Assembly (NCBI GenBank): GCA_942486035.1
Contig: CALNXK010000342.1
Location: 31,001 to 95,000, forward strand
Direction: 5' to 3'
Source of the DNA: Porites lobata
Lineage: Eukaryota > Cnidaria > Anthozoa > Scleractinia > Poritidae
DNA length: 64,000 nt
The stretch's first letter is position 1. Each line of letters starts with the position of its first letter. Of the stretch, positions 25,427-35,971 are shown one piece after another. Below the pieces are notes generated by a model. The model did not search any database. It was not told the origin of the DNA and worked only from the letters and a program-made list of their open reading frames with translations. The position numbers were made by a program, and so were the translations under genes.

Positions 25427-25508
25427 GGGCGTGACGTCACTAGGGCGTCACACACGTCCCGCTTGTAACCAGGCTTATTCGCGACTCGTCTATTAAAAAC
25501 TATGTGGA
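25427..25508. repeat. Terminal-repeat fragment R2 with ATTAAA
   Basis: GGCGTGACGTCACTAGGGCG, CACACGTCCCGCTTGTAACC and ATTAAAAACTATGT match the inner 70-80 bp of the right terminal repeat. ATTAAA at 25492-25497 is a possible poly(A) signal for A12-A13. Repetition of exon plus fragment (A13-R2, A14-terminal repeat) shows tandem duplication of a unit of about 270 bp. Confidence 0.85.
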
Positions 25509-25543
25509 TCTAATTTTTGTGTGCTTTTTCTGATTCGTTTCAG

Positions 25544-25698
25544 ACACCTTTGACCATTTCCATTTTCATTTGATCAAACCATGGTCTCAATTAGGGTTCA
25601 ACCATTATATTCCATGGCCTCATCCCAATCTCATGACCACTTCTGCTAAGAAGCATTCTCCTTACCTTTATTTCGTATATGGACATTTCAATCAGTAA
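25544..25698 (+). CDS. Candidate alternative terminal exon A14 (LIKPW family)
   Basis: Acceptor GATTCGTTTCAG, phase 1, 51 residues: FHFHLIKPWSQLGFNHYIPW followed by PHPNLMTTSAKK and an aromatic tail. It is the clear paralogue of A13. Differences are spread as substitutions without frameshift, which suggests the frame is under constraint. It is followed by the right terminal repeat, which supplies ATTAAA at 25771-25776. Confidence 0.65.
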
Positions 25699-25705
25699 AA
25701 AGAAA

Positions 25706-25972
25706 AAAATGGGCGTGACGTCACTCGGGCGTCACCTACGTCCCGCTTGTAACCAGGGCTTTACGCGGTCATTAAAACTATGTCAAGCATGCAGATTCAA
25801 CTCTTGTGTGAGAGTGTTCTTTATTCCATGGGGTCACGTGTCAAACCATGCCCAAATATGGGCATTTGTGACGTCAATAAGTCACATGGGCGAAATGCGC
25901 GATTCTGATTGGTCGAGAGAAATTTTGCTGCGCTCTGATTGGTTAGGACCTAGTGTAGCCCCCTATACTACT
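25706..25972. repeat. Right terminal inverted repeat
   Basis: It is the inverse of 1400-1665, ending ...GCCCCCTATACTACT. It contains the CRE-like TGACGTCA, CCAAT boxes in inverted form (TGATTGGT) and ATTAAA on the outward strand. Confidence 0.95.
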
Positions 25973-25978
25973 CCCAAC
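25973..25978. repeat. Polinton target-site duplication, right copy (CCCAAC)
   Basis: Identical to 1394-1399 and directly abutting the right terminal repeat. Confidence 0.95.
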
Positions 25979-26110
25979 TCGGAAACAATTCGGGATACAC
26001 TCGTCCAACATTAATTGTTTGAGGGGCGAGGGGAGGGGTTGGACCTGTGTGCATTGGAAAGCGCCCCAGGAACGCGAAAGTGTCCCAAGACTTCTGTCCA
26101 CGATTGTCTG
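25979..26110. repeat. Right half of the split host miniature element
   Basis: It continues the element interrupted at 1399: GGATACACTCGT, GGTTGGACCTGTGTGCATTG and GACTTCTGTCCACGATTGTC match 27580-27700. Confidence 0.85.
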
Positions 26111-27435
26111 AAAAGGAGGTGGGAAGAAAAAAGGCAATTTTGAGTGTTTTTCAAGCCTGTAAAAGTGTTTTTTCGGGATTCTGATGGAAGATCGTGAACG
26201 TGTTTTAAGAATTCGCTCGAAACGAATGATATACACCAGACATTGTAGACTGATCTCATAGCGCGTGCTTTATTCCAAAGGATAACATAACTTTAAACGA
26301 GACTCACGTCCGAAAACGGTTAAGGGAAGCAAAGAGTTACTAACATTAAGGTGTACACAGTAAGAATTTCGGCAGGCGAGAGAGCTAGAGTCGTGGATAT
26401 ACGACAAATCACGAGAGGTCATTTACCTGGTATATAACTTGCTCAGAGATGTCACCATTACAGTCGCCAGAAGGCCGTACGTTGGTAGAGAAAATATCAA
26501 CGTTTTCCAAAAGATAGAAGGGCCGTGAAAAAATATTAAGCGATGTGAATAGCCATTCCTGTCATTTGTACAAAACATGTAAAAATACGACAGGGCTATA
26601 AATGCAATTGTGATGCAAGAAAAAAGCGGTTGTTTCATAATACGCCTGGTCCGTGGCAAAACAGTTTTTCGCTGACTTCTAGACAATTGTACCGGATCAT
26701 TTTTGTTTGAACGTGTTGCTAGTATTTGTATGTGTTTATTTGATAACAAAAATTATGTTGTGTGATATTTGTCACGAACTAAGTAAACAACCAAGTGAGT
26801 TTACTTTGAACTGATTTGCATAGCTGGACAGTACGCACCAACAGTACTCTCTCTAAAACCCGAATAATATGTGCTTTTTCTATAGAATCTTAACATCTTA
26901 GGGATGGTGAAAGAAAATTTATCTGTAGATGCATCCTTTGACGCTTTTATTTACAGCGAAAACGCAATTTTTAGCTCTTTATTCACAGTACTCACTTTGA
27001 AATGGAGAGAAAGAAGAATAAGGTAATTTTTCCTTACTGAATCAAGTGAGTACTGTTGTATTCACTTTACGGAATGGCCTTTTTGACGCATATTATTTCA
27101 AATGCGATTTCTTTGTGCTTAAAATATACCTTAGCCGTGTTTCCTTAATGAATTTGTAGCGAATATTGATAATACACTGTGCTTTTGCTACCGAGTACTG
27201 TGCCCGATATTCGAAACATCGTGTCTGACTAACTTCCGCTATACTGGGCTCCAGTTTAGCGGAGTGGGTCCGATATGGCTAATCAGGCAATTGCCTTGTA
27301 AAAACTTGCAATGTTGAGGAAATAGTTTCAAAGGTCATTATTATTGCATGTGATCATCTACTTGTCGCCAAAATGCCTAAAAAGCGTAGGAAAAATGTAG
27401 AAAACAGACTTTTCCCCCCCCAAACCAGGATTCAG
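26111..27435. other. Host DNA without a clear gene
   Basis: A minus-strand frame at 26423-26749 is open for 108 codons with two hydrophobic stretches (LFSCITIAFIALSYFYMF; IFWKTLIFSLPTYGLLATV) and ends in a donor-like CCAG|GTAAAT. It lacks an ATG at its start, so it could be one exon of a membrane protein or chance. Nothing else is supported. Confidence 0.4.
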
Positions 27436-27700
27436 ACAATCCTGGACAAAAGTCCTTGGGACAGTACCGCAGTATTCATATTTTTCTGTCATTTCTCGGT
27501 TCCCTCTAAACAGTGGATCCTTTTCAAAATTTTCTTGCAGTTCTCCCTCCCCCCACCCTATACAAAGTTAAATCTCGGAGAAAATTCTGGATACACTCGT
27601 TCAACTTTGTTTGTGGGGTGAGGGGAGGGTTGGACTTGTGTGCATTGAAAAACGCCTCAGAAACGCGAAAGTGTTCCAAGACTTTTGTCCATGATTGTAG
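27436..27700. repeat. Intact copy of the miniature element (empty site)
   Basis: About 265 bp with imperfect terminal inverted repeats (CAATCCTGGACAAAAGTCC...GACTTTTGTCCATGATTG). It is the uninterrupted paralogue of the repeat into which the Polinton inserted. Confidence 0.85.
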
Positions 27701-27840
27701 GTATAATAAGTTCTCCGCGTTATCTGTAAGAAACATTCTAGGCATTAGGAGCTTGGGAACCGGCTCCTATATGTACCATTACGACTAAAGGACCGTTATT
27801 CCTGACGTAGGCCTTGTACAAGGAAGTAGCAGTTTAATTC
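27701..27840. repeat. Dispersed host repeat, second copy at 55345-55467
   Basis: Shared blocks include GGCATTAGGAGCTTGG, CCTGACGTAGGCCTTGTACA and AGTTTAATTCTGTAATTT. In the 55-kb copy it runs directly into the repeat that here lies separately at 29810-30080, so the two are parts of one larger family with an intervening 2-kb insertion in this copy. Confidence 0.8.
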
Positions 27841-29809
27841 TGTAATTTTAACATATGACTTTTCCAGCACATGAGGTTTAGCACAATAATACTGTCACTT
27901 ATAAGATTTTAAATTGGCAATGATGAAAAAAAATACTTTAATATACGTATTACCCACAACCTATTGTGTTGTACTGATTTGTACTGGAGCCATAATCGGA
28001 GTAGCTAGAAACCGCCAAAAAATGACGCCGGGTCCACGCGGTTCCATTAATCATTGCGCTATTTTTAGAACGAATTAAGCCACTCTCAACGTCATTAACT
28101 CGCGTGGGCCGCAAATTTGACAGACTCCCGTATGGAGTTCCAGGAGATGGGCGCTTCTTCTAACTTTACTTAAGTGATCTTTAAACTTTCCAAATGGTTC
28201 ATATCTCTCTCATGTAATATACACCTCTGTCATATCTATTATATATATCATCCGTATTTTTCTATCCACATCTCAAGAGAAATCCACAACAGCTTTGCTA
28301 CGCTTCAAGCGTTGCTTTTTTTTTAAGAAAATAAAAAAACACTTCAATTTATTTCAACTATCTTCTCGCAGTTCATTTGGGCTGTATTATCTAAGCATTT
28401 CCTTCGTTATTTCTTAAATTTGCCATTATTTTTTTTTGTAATTTTCCACCCTCCTTTCGCTGATTTTCTTCTTTCCCGGACGGGATATTTCTTGGACGAC
28501 ATCTCCGACATCTCTTCGTCATGAGATTCATCAAAAGCACTTTCACTTGCGATAACCGGAATCACGTCCATAGTCCTCACATTTATAGTCATTTTCAAAG
28601 AGCTTCTCCTCAAGGGCTTGCCAAAAATCGGAAGGGACAATGATGACAAAAAGGAATTTATTCATGTCCCTCTAAGGTAATTTTTGATGCCAGTTTGTGT
28701 ATTCTTTTCACGGCGTTCTTGCAAAAATTATATTGCGCTTGTGTGTCACACGGTATTAAAAGATTTGAGTATTTTGATGGTACCAACCCTATTACTGGCA
28801 AAGGGGTCAGCTACAGTATTCTACAACGCTTTTGGGCGATGTTGGTATCTTAATGTTGCTTGTATGCTAGCCGCGTAGGTTCGTACGGAATCGTATGTAT
28901 ACGTGGTTGAACAAGCGTAGTGTTTTAGTCTTGAACATTAGCAAAAAACAGAGAAAAAAACTTGCAACTCTCTTAGTTCAGATAGATCGGAGAAGATCCC
29001 AGGTGAAAGCTGTTTAATTTTGTTGGTGTGCAGCGACCTGCAAGAATGAGTTAGCGTATCTTCATGACACAAATAATTCATAAGAAAAAACAGCCTCATC
29101 AAAATCCATTTTAAACCTGGGTTCAATTTAATAAAACGTTTAATGTACAAATGTAGCCATTGTTTTAGAGTCTGAAAACAATAGCTACACTTGTAAATTA
29201 CACTATTCGTTTTATCAAATTGACCCCTGGTCATTGCTTGTAGCTGACCTCTGTATGTACTGATAACATGGTCACACCGGTCATTAAAGAAAACTAAATT
29301 ATCGATGCTCTATATACTATTTTGCATCTGACCTATTACTTTCTCGCCCTCTGGTAAGCTACAATCTTGTAGGTACATTATAATTTTAGTATATTATAAT
29401 GCATGACTGACACGATACATATAAAAAACGACAAAAATAGTATCGTTCGTTAACACGATGAAGTTTTCTTTCCTACAATGCCTGTATAGGATATGCTGGC
29501 AACAACATTTCATTAATTAACAATACGAGTTGATTTTTTATAGCAATCTTTTAACAGGGCAAGAAGCAAGTGTCCATTGTCGGCATTAACGGTCTTCCGT
29601 ATTGAGCGTGTTAGGTTTAGAGAAAATGTGAGGTCTTTACTCAGGGACAAGGGAAACTGTCAATAATAATCAACAAGGTCTCCGTGTTAAGTGGGTGCCC
29701 GTAAAGAGGGGTTCAAGAAACGTACGGTAGCTGGTAAAGATCGAGGGTATCGCATTGTGCGAGCCTTTGTTAATTAAAAGTTAAATTCTAATAAACGAGC
29801 TAATATTCT
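27841..29809. other. Host DNA without a supported gene
   Basis: Low-complexity and AT-rich. A minus-strand frame at 28407-28649 (basic, Ser-rich, no ATG start) and one at 28938-29234 have no recognisable domain. I see no repeat array here. Confidence 0.4.
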
Positions 29810-30080
29810 ACTTTGGCGGGACTTTCGAATTACGAAAACACAATGTTTTTTGTTGTTCGGTCAATCTCCGATCGACCCTCTTGGTGAAGCAACCATAGGA
29901 GGCACATGTGCCTCTGTTCAAACCTTTGTCCCTTATAAGGGTTTTACTGCAAGCGGCTCTCTCGACCCACATAAACAGTGCTATGTACTCACAAAAGAGT
30001 TGTGTGGTATAAGACTGGCCAATTTTAAAAACGGAGCTATTCTGGATTTCACTCATGACACTTGCGAAATGTGTTCTTTA
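29810..30080 (+). repeat. Repeat containing a coding-like fragment, second copy at 55480-55735
   Basis: Both copies keep an open frame of about 75 residues: IGGTCASVQTFVPYKGFTAS, then GSLDPHKQCYVLTKELCG, with mostly conservative differences between the copies. This suggests an exon captured by a transposable element or a duplicated gene piece. The family is not identified. Confidence 0.65.
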
Positions 30081-30661
30081 GCTTACACGTAATAATTGGC
30101 CAAGGGTGATTTCAAATCCCCGTAAGCTCACTTGTATTAAAGCTTTTTTGTAGCTCTAAGTCCGTCATGTTGGCCCGTCTTCTCCTTCGCGAGCATTTTC
30201 AAATTTTAGGATCGTATTTTTTACCGCATACAAACACTGGATTCGTGCTGTGGTATTATCAAAGCAACTGGGCTTTTTTTCTCCTAGGTTCCCAAACTAC
30301 CTAGAAAGTGTGAGAGTAAAGATTGGCTTCCTTGTGGTGAGGACGGACGGTCGTTCGTTCGGTCGGTGTACGGTCAAGTGATTACAAAATGTTTCTGGGA
30401 TGGGTAGATTTGCTTACCCATGGTGCTCCGCAGGCGCGCCCGAGGGCTCCGCTATAATTAAAGTTAATTATCTGATCCACTGCCTCGAATACATAGAAAA
30501 TTAGGCTACCTATTAAATCTTGATCTGTGCCGCGTAACTAAAGAGTGCCTTCTTTTCTTGTCTTTAAAATTAACTGGTGAGAGACTTGGGAAGAGACTGA
30601 AGCATTTTCTTAAATGAATATTAGATACATCTGTGCTTAGCACTTCTGTGTTAACTCTCCC
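30081..30661. other. Host DNA, no gene seen
   Basis: It contains a short direct repeat run (GGACGGACGGTCGTTCGTTC) near 30340 and no open frame of note. Confidence 0.4.
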
Positions 30662-31150
30662 GCTTTACCTGTTTCTCTATTCGGTTTTTGTTGCGTTCGC
30701 GCGCACGTAGAGCTCCGCTTTGAATGCGAATGTAAATGCACAATGGTATTGATATTCAGAGTTATTCACATCATGTACAACTCGTTGTGATGTAATGTTC
30801 TTAAGTATCCCATTCAACAAGACGAAGGTGATAATTATTGTAGTATTTTGATGCAATTGTGTCAAAAATCTGTGTATTTGTGACCGTCCATGCACACTTG
30901 GTGAGAGAGCGTTTGATGCCGTAAAAAATCCATGTCGTGTCATGTTATGTATAACACAGAGATCATAAACATTTTAACACTGCGTGTACAAATCGCGCTG
31001 TCATTGAGACAAGATTTAAATATTATTGTTTCCTTGGCCTCTATTGGAAAGCCCAATATGATTCTTTACAACACCATATTTGTATTATGCATAAAGTAAT
31101 TAATGATAATATTATAAATAATAATAATCTAGTAATTTGCTATAGTGTCT
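30662..31150. repeat. Dispersed repeat, second copy at 63498-64000
   Basis: A long, highly similar stretch (for example TCGCGCGCACGTAGAGCTCC and ATGATTCTTTACAAC), in the same orientation as the copy at the window's right edge, which runs out of the window. The family is unknown. Confidence 0.85.
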
Positions 31151-31711
31151 TTTAACATATAAATGATCAATGAGGAAAAATAAGAATGAAAATGGCAATT
31201 TTAAATTTATCTAGGGCGTCTCAAGTAACCAAAACAGTCACTAAAGGTATCCAGAACCAACGCAACCTAGTCACTGTACATAGCCTCATGCTAACGCCTA
31301 GTGGAAAACAAAATATGCAAATTTGAAAGGTTCGACAACAAATGCCCAGCACTGGTCAGATCTACGAAAAAATGCCTGTTCAAGGGAACTTAGCACTTTA
31401 CAGAAATGACCGGCAAATGCTCCGGGGAGGGGCACAGGTACGCTTAGAATTGACTAGGCCACGAAGATGGAAGCCAACTCGCATCCTCGAAGGTCTATGC
31501 GTTGCCTTTTTTCGTCTGGCTGAAATAAGACACTTTTTATTTAGTACAACAGAAAAAATGGGAACGATTGCACTTGCACACGACCTGTCCTCTCGTCATC
31601 CATTCTTAATTAATTTTAGTAAGCTGTTATTAGGTCCGGAAGTATCTTTTAACCGCAAATTAAATTGCGGCCTACAAGCTGTGTACAATGGAAGAGAGGC
31701 CGAATTAAGAA

Positions 31712-31945
31712 ATATCCCTGTTTTTTTTTAAAGAGTTTCTCAGTGACCCATCTTGATTTTTGCGGGGATCATATGTTATAGTATCTCTTATTTGCTAGGA
31801 AGGGTTAAGGGTTTTACTCTCTTGTAATAAACTATTTAGGAAGTAACTCGACTTTTATCCCATAAAATCAAAAAATGGTCACTGCATTTGAAGAAAACAG
31901 TTTTCTTGGGACGGAAGCTTTATTGCTGCCATTTGAAGATAGCAA
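31712..31945. repeat. Dispersed host repeat, copy 2 of 1045-1276
   Basis: Same order of matching blocks as at 1045-1276. Instead of the miniature element it is followed by AAGTTCTCCGCATTATCTGT, which also follows the miniature element at 27700. Confidence 0.8.
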
Positions 31946-32039
31946 GGCATATTAAGTTCTCCGCATTATCTGTCACTTATGTCCAGGTTTGCACGCAGCA
32001 GCAAAAAGTGCGATTTTTCGTGTGTTGCGAAAAATCGCA

Positions 32040-32460
32040 AGTCTAACTATTTTTCGCGCTAGTTGCAATTTTTCGCAGTTCTTTGTCATGTCAACAATCA
32101 CTGAAGTTCAGGGCGAGTTGTCGATTTAACAAAATTTGCGAAAATGGCGAAAAATCAAACCTCAAAAGTCTGACGATTTTTTGTGTTACTTGCGATTTTT
32201 CGCAGTTCTTTGTCAGGTTAATAATCACTAAACCAGACCGAGCTGCGGATTCAACAAAATTTTCAAAAATTGCGAAAACTCGTAAGTCTGACGATTTTTT
32301 GTGTTACTTACGAGTTTCCGCAGTTCTTTGTCATGTTAATAATCACTTAGCCAGACCGAGCTGCGGATTCAACAAAATTTTCAAAAATTGCGAAAACTCG
32401 TAAGTCTGACGATTTTTTGTGTTACTTGCGATTTTCCGCAGTTCTTTGTCATGTCAATCA
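32040..32460. repeat. Tandem repeat, unit about 119 bp, about 3.5 copies
   Basis: GACGATTTTTTGTGTTACT recurs at about 32172, 32290 and 32409, and CGCAGTTCTTTGTCA at about 32077, 32199, 32319 and 32439. Each unit has complementary arms (GCGAAAAATCG / TGCGATTTTTCGC) that could form hairpins. Confidence 0.85.
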
Positions 32461-33969
32461 GTTCACTTTTCTCGTGTTCATGATCACTTAAAACAAAGCC
32501 GTTTGCCGATATTTTTGTCCGAAAAGTTTCCGCTTTACTTGCCATTTTGGCATTTCCCTGTCAGCGCAATTAAAGCATATCTAGACGCAAAAGCCAACGC
32601 AGCCAATCTAGTTAAATAAAGGTTTGTTATCTAAAGGTTCGAGTGATATTCGTCAGATTCCATTGTATTTCAAGTTTCATCATTTTATGCCTTCTTTAAA
32701 CTAGGAGTTTTCGAACAAGGGATCAACATCATTAATGTATTTTTCAACTGGTCAAAGACATTTATTCACATTACATCTTGAATACAGCATCACTCACTTC
32801 AATATAACAATTATTTTCACTAGTACATCTAAATTATGTGGTCTTTACGCCCTAACGTGGATTCGCCCGAGGTTGCTTCGCCCGCACTTGTTTAAGTCGA
32901 TCCGACCGATGACAAACAACACTCTACAACACCGCTTATTAAAGATGCTTTTTGCTTGGATTATTTTGCCGCCATTACTTAAATAGGTCAAGCGTTCTGC
33001 ACGATCTTAGAAATCTCGACGATTGCTACGTCGATCTTGAATATATTTTGTATAAACTCGTCACTGCAAAATGTTGTGGATCACTATATGCTGTCACTTT
33101 CACTTTGACGCTTATTCCTTGACAAATCAACGTCGGACAAATCTAAAAGTAATATACCTCGGGTCTTTAATGCTCATGCCCCAACAAAAACACTATACAT
33201 GTCATATACTTCGTTCTTTATCCACCAACCCCAGCTAAGCCTTCTTAATTCGAATCAGCCATTCTTGTTTTACAGTATTCGGCGACTTCAGGACTGCCAC
33301 CGAAGACTAAGAACATTTTTACACCTAGTCCATCGCCAATTTACTTCATTGGGGACTATGGACGGCGAACATAGCTAGGTCGGTTGCGGGTGCAATTAAA
33401 TCTGACCTAGACACCGAAAAATGGTCATATATGGTTAAACCTGATTGCTTTAACTTACTAGCACCTAAATTTCTTCTTTCGTGGTCTCTATCTAATTGCC
33501 CAAAAAGTACTTCATTTTAAAAGAACTTTTAAATATTAATTAATAATGACGATGTAATAAAAAGGACAACTGGTCAAGAACTACAGGATTCCAACAGGTT
33601 TTTTGGATTTAAACTTGAACACTTTTTGCTATTTTTTCTTAAGTTCAACTAAGGAAAAATCAATGTCGGGCGAATCCACATGTAATAGACGTTCTTTAAT
33701 GCTCATGGACCCAAACAACAACACTATAAATGTAATATACTTCGTTCTTTAATCCACAAATCCCAACAAAGCTGTTGAATACGAAGCAACCATTGCAATT
33801 TTATTAAAATTTTTGGCGACTAACGGACTGCTCACCCCGGTAGCAGTACACTTTCACGTACCTAGTCCATTTTAAAATTTGCAACGCTTGGAATGTGGTC
33901 AACTTTCACTTTGTGAAAAAAGAATATTAAATTCCCTGCCCAACGTAGCTACTTAATGTTAATTTGAAA
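32461..33969. other. Host DNA, no gene seen
   Basis: Two partly repeated blocks around 33110-33260 and 33650-33790 (AATCAACGTCGGACAAATC / AATCAATGTCGGGCGAATCC and AATATACTTCGTTCTTTA / ATATACTTCGTTCTTTA) indicate a diverged direct duplication. There are no supported coding regions. Confidence 0.5.
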
Positions 33970-34130
33970 ATTGTAAAATCGACGCAGTTCAAACGAGTTT
34001 TAACCGACGTTTCGGCAATGCTGCCTTCTTAGGGGGTACAAGACTAAATGAGACTATTTTTGTACCCTGAAAAAGACAGCATTGAAAATACGTCGGTTAA
34101 AACTCCTTTGAACAGCGTCGATTTTACGTC
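33970..34130. repeat. Foldback element
   Basis: AATCGACGCAGTTCAAACG...AGTTTTAACCGACG on the left pairs with CGTCGGTTAAAACTCCTTTG...AACAGCGTCGATTTT on the right, with a spacer of about 50 bp. It is a typical miniature foldback transposon. Confidence 0.8.
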
Positions 34131-34466
34131 AACTTTCATTTTGGCCGAGCGCGACCTCGGGTTTAGTTTTGCCAAATTCAAGATGGCGGATCAATGTGCA
34201 GCTACCGAAGGTGAACTAAATTTCCATAAAAGATGCACTGAAGCGAGAGAAATCAAAATTTCAGCGGGGAATTTGGAACGCACATACCCTAAAGGATTTA
34301 GGCAAGACATTCCACGAACTGAATAAGCTGGCTGAGTCAGTTGTGAAAGGGAATTTTGGCGCGCTTCGCGAGCGCACCAATTACTACAGGATCGGCGAGA
34401 TTATGTCCTATGCTTTAACGAAGCATGGATCGCGCAAAGATAGCCTCCCACGCAGGCGTTTTTAGG

Positions 34467-34529
34467 GGAGCTCGTATTTCTTCCCTCCACACAAACGCCG
34501 TTTGTGGGGAGGAAAGAAATACGAGCTCC
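34467..34529. repeat. Near-perfect palindrome, 31-bp arms
   Basis: GGAGCTCGTATTTCTTCCCT and CACACAAACG face CGTTTGTGGGGAGGAAAGAAATACGAGCTCC with essentially no loop. It is likely a cruciform-prone remnant of a transposon end. Confidence 0.8.
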
Positions 34530-35104
34530 AATTATTATTCACCGTCTTAGTCCAAAAATGAGCATAGTGCATCCGTGGATGATTTGCTTTGACCTTCCCA
34601 TGGCTCATGAGGTCTTTGATCTCTTGAACAAGGAGATTCTTGGTCTGACAAGATTTGGGATAGATACACCAGGTTCAGTGACTATAACATTTTCAAACCT
34701 GAGAAGATTTTCGTATCTCTACAACCAGTTCCAAGATTGTGGTGGGTTTAGAAAGCAACTTGGTAAAGGAAAAAGAGAGGCAAAGTTTATTGTGAACTCT
34801 TATTTTTGTGAACTCCGAGAAGAAGGAAACAATGGTCTACAATGCTAAAGAACAGATTTTGAGAGCAAAATTTTTATGGATACTGGAATTCATATGGGAT
34901 TAGTCAGGATTAGTCAACAATGAATAGAGGATGCAAGGTTGAATCATACAGTAACAAGTATTTCCCTAATACCTCATTGACAAAAACCTGTCAACCTTTG
35001 TGCTTGGATGATAACAAAAAAGACAGAATGCCTACCATGGATCATTGCAATTATTCCTTATGTTTGACAATTTTTTTGAGAAATCCCAAAAATTGTAGAA
35101 ATCC
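34530..35104 (+). other. Possible exon region of the following gene
   Basis: Open from about 34504 to 34848 (114 codons, for example HPWMICFDLPMAHEVFDLLN), without a confident ATG or splice sites. It may belong to the degenerate gene that follows. Beyond 34850 nothing is seen. Confidence 0.35.
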
Positions 35105-35715
35105 CAGTTTTTGCTGGGCACCCTTCTACCTCCTGTAACACTTGACTTAATTAATTTTAGCAAAAACTGCGATTTCTCCAATTTTTTGCAATTTTTGGAG
35201 AAATTGCAGAAATCACAGTTTTTGCTGGGCACCCTTGTACCTCCTCTAACACTTGTCGTAACTAATTTTAGCAAAAACTGCAATTTCTCCAATTTTTCGC
35301 AATTCTTGGAGAAATTGCAGTTTTTGTTGGACACCCTTCTACCTCCAGTTGACTTAATTAATTTTAGCAAAAACTGCTATTTCTCCCATTTTTTTGCAAT
35401 TTTTGGAGAAATCGTAGAAATTGCAGAAGTCGCAGTTTTTGCTGGACACCCACCTCCTGTAACACTTGACTTAATTAATTTTAGCAAAAACAGCGATTTC
35501 TCCAATTTTTCACACTTTTTGGAGAAATCGCAGAAATTGCAGAAGTCGCAGTTTTTGCTTGACACCCTTCTACCTCCTGTACCACTTGACTTAATTAATC
35601 TTAGCAAAAACTGCGATTTCTCCAATTTTTCACAATTTTTGGAGGAATCGCAGAAATTGCAGAAATCGCAGTTTTTGCTCAACACCCTTGTACCTCCTGT
35701 AACACTTAACTTAAT
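35105..35715. repeat. Hairpin satellite, unit about 117 bp, about 5 copies
   Basis: Each unit reads ACTTGACTTAATTAATTTTAG, then AGCAAAAACTGCGATTTCTCC, a short centre, and the complement GGAGAAATTGCAGAAATCGCAGTTTTTGCT. One unit (near 35330) lacks part of the arm. Two related units lie at 55175-55335. Confidence 0.9.
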
Positions 35716-35971
35716 TCATCATAAGCTAGAGGCCCGATTTTATTGCTCACACCAGGGGACCCCTTTTCCATGGTAATGAACGAGCTTTGCGGTCAGGCGC
35801 TCAATGCGGGGGGGAGGGGGATGGGTGAAAGTCGTTTCGGAGGGGATTGACTGTGATGGCACCTTTGATCTTTGGAATGTTTCTGAGGGGTGTAAGAAAA
35901 ATTGGCTATTTCTGTGGGGGGAGGCAGGGGTACTGTGTCAGTACCTTTGATCTTTTTTTCTTTTCTTTTAG

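Larger units (their letters stand above)
1400..25972. mobile_element. Polinton (Maverick) / adintovirus-like element, 24.57 kb
   Basis: The boundaries are defined by terminal inverted repeats beginning 5'-AGTAGTATAGGGGGC and a flanking 6-bp duplication. It carries the diagnostic Polinton set: protein-primed family B polymerase, retroviral-type integrase with chromodomain, FtsK/HerA-type packaging ATPase, adenain-like protease, and major and minor capsid proteins. The length is at the upper end of the usual 15-25 kb, because of a 2.44-kb LINE insertion and a large right-arm accessory region. All core reading frames are open, which suggests a young insertion. One small basic ORF is broken by the LINE. 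As a group these elements are regarded as endogenous viruses able to form capsids; production of particles here is inference. Confidence 0.97.

Noticed and set aside
26423..26749. Possible seven-transmembrane receptor exon on the minus strand
   Set aside because: Only two hydrophobic stretches and no diagnostic motif; not enough to name a gene.
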